Below, in pieces: positions 7,928-8,269 of a DNA stretch of 8,269 bases (within the stretch, counting starts at the first letter, position 1; every line of letters begins with the position of its first letter). This stretch comes from Parcubacteria group bacterium (GTDB lineage: Bacteria; Patescibacteriota; Minisyncoccia; Moranbacterales; JAKLHP01). The DNA lies in the NCBI GenBank assembly GCA_041657845.1, contig JBBABD010000032.1, positions 1-8,269 of the forward strand, written 5' to 3'. The notes under the pieces are model-generated. The model was not told where the DNA came from. It saw only the letters and a program-made list of their open reading frames with translations, and did not search any database. The position numbers were made by a program, and so were the translations under genes.

Positions 7928-7932
7928 ATTTT

Positions 7933-7970
7933 AATGACAAATTTCCAATGACGAATGACAAATCAATGAC
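7933..7970. repeat. AATGAC direct-repeat cluster in the convergent gap
   Basis: Four copies of AATGAC start at 7933, 7947, 7954 and 7965. The longer unit AATGACAAAT occurs exactly at 7933-7942 and 7954-7963. The cluster is non-coding and begins six bases after the stop codon of the upstream glycosyltransferase gene. Spacing is irregular (14, 7 and 11 bases), unlike a CRISPR or a clean tandem repeat. I recall similar degenerate AATGAC strings between genes in other uncultured bacteria, but cannot confirm that here. Confidence 0.6.
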
Positions 7971-7997
7971 TTATTAATTTTCAAATCTCTCCAATCT

Positions 7998-8030
7998 CCC
8001 TCTCCCCCTGGGAGAGGGCTGGGGAGAGGG
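7998..8030. repeat. GC-rich palindromic element with G-quadruplex potential, flanking the DUF559 gene
   Basis: CCCTCTCCC (7998-8006) pairs perfectly with GGGAGAGGG (8010-8018) around a three-base loop. A second copy of the right arm, GGGGAGAGGG (8021-8030), can instead pair with CCCTCTCCCC (7998-8007) over 10 bp. The plus strand of 8010-8030 has four G-runs separated by AGA, CT and AGA, which fits the G3+N1-7 quadruplex rule. The element is strikingly GC-rich in AT-rich surroundings. It lies three bases beyond the stop of the DUF559 gene and between two convergent genes. No U-tract follows on either strand, so it is not a standard intrinsic terminator, though it could still slow polymerase from either side. 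Confidence 0.75.
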
Positions 8031-8033
8031 TAC

Positions 8034-8269
8034 TTATAAAAATTCTTCAATCTTTAAAAATACACTGTCCAAATTATTGTTAATATCGTTATTCCAAAAC
8101 CTTAATATCCTAAATCCTAACTTTTCTAAAAACTTTGTTCTTTCTTGGTCATATCTTTCTTGATTTTCTTCTTTATGCTGCCAGCCATCCAATTCAATAA
8201 TTAGCTTCTTTTCTAAACAAATAAAATCTATAATATATTTTCCTAACGGATATTGTCTTTTGAATTTTA
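8034..8269 (-). CDS. DUF559 family endonuclease (Vsr-like PD-(D/E)XK), C-terminal part only
   Basis: The minus-strand frame from the window edge (first whole codon 8267-8265) to the TAA at 8036-8034 gives 77 residues. They match the DUF559 pattern throughout: KRQYPLGKYIIDFICLEKK near the edge, then LIIELDGWQH, RYDQERTKFLEKLGFRILRF, WNNDI and a final VFLKIEEFL. The Asp of IIDF, the Glu and Asp of IELDG and the following His are the likely metal-binding and catalytic residues of the Vsr-like nuclease fold. Family members are usually about 110-130 residues, so roughly 35-50 N-terminal residues are outside the window. The cellular role of these small nucleases is poorly known; DNA repair, defence and mobile-element functions have all been considered. 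The gene is convergent with the glycosyltransferase pair and is followed at once by a GC-rich palindromic element. Confidence 0.88.
   Translation of the reverse strand, partial: KFKRQYPLGKYIIDFICLEKKLIIELDGWQHKEENQERYDQERTKFLEKLGFRILRFWNNDINNNLDSVFLKIEEFL

Noticed and set aside
7998..8018. Hairpin as an intrinsic terminator for the convergent genes
   Set aside because: The stem is strong but no U-rich tract follows it on either strand, so I describe it as a structured repeat element instead.
7928..8033. CRISPR-like or attachment-site interpretation of the AATGAC repeats
   Set aside because: Repeat units are too short and irregularly spaced for CRISPR, and there is no integrase, tRNA or flanking duplication in the window to support an attachment site.
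1..8269. Recoded UGA (as in Gracilibacteria and Absconditabacteria)
   Set aside because: All long genes read through without needing in-frame UGA, and the stop codons seen are TAA and TAG at sensible positions, so the standard code suffices.

Overview
The window looks like a piece of an AT-rich bacterial chromosome, most likely from the Candidate Phyla Radiation (Patescibacteria). This is inferred from content, not from a marker gene. There are two long, Lys/Glu-rich proteins of poorly described type, one LysM-like and one with DHH-like motifs. Beside them are two polytopic lipid-linked-sugar glycosyltransferases in a tight pair, plus a DUF559 endonuclease gene. The reading frames are consistent with the standard genetic code; the stops seen are TAA and TAG, and I found no sign of UGA recoding. 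None of the four visible start codons has a recognisable Shine-Dalgarno sequence.

Layout. Bases 1-2195 (minus strand) hold the first 731 codons of a large protein with a charged, helical N-terminal half, two hydrophobic segments and a LysM-like module; its C-terminus lies outside the window. Bases 2196-2396 are intergenic. Read in the direction of the minus-strand genes, this gap holds an intrinsic terminator (hairpin 2333-2366), a 14-bp perfect palindrome (2285-2298) overlapping the -35 of a good promoter, the -10 (2270-2275), and a leader of about 70 nt. Bases 2397-4472 (minus) encode a 691-residue protein in which I see all the signature motifs of a DHH phosphoesterase followed by a degenerate DHHA1-type motif, flanked by long unassigned regions. 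The 70-bp gap 4473-4542 is a divergent promoter region: one near-palindromic 16-mer (4502-4517) carries an extended -10 on each strand.

Bases 4543-6114 and 6116-7927 (plus) encode two GT-C-fold (PMT/ArnT/GT39-like) membrane glycosyltransferases separated by one base, so they are very probably one transcript and translationally coupled. Bases 7928-8033 are a non-coding gap between convergent genes. It contains a short AATGAC direct-repeat cluster and a GC-rich 33-bp element that can form a 9-bp hairpin, an alternative 10-bp hairpin, or a four-run G-quadruplex. Bases 8034-8269 (minus) are the last 77 codons of a DUF559 (PD-(D/E)XK, Vsr-like) endonuclease gene running out of the window.

How it fits together. 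The plus-strand pair probably decorates a cell-surface protein or glycan using polyprenyl-phosphate sugars, and the LysM-like protein is also plausibly envelope-associated. The DHH-like protein is probably a metal-dependent phosphoesterase acting on nucleotides or short oligonucleotides, or a catalytically drifted relative; its shared, mutually exclusive promoter region links its expression to the glycosyltransferase pair. The DUF559 gene with its G-rich flank looks like an independent, possibly mobile unit.
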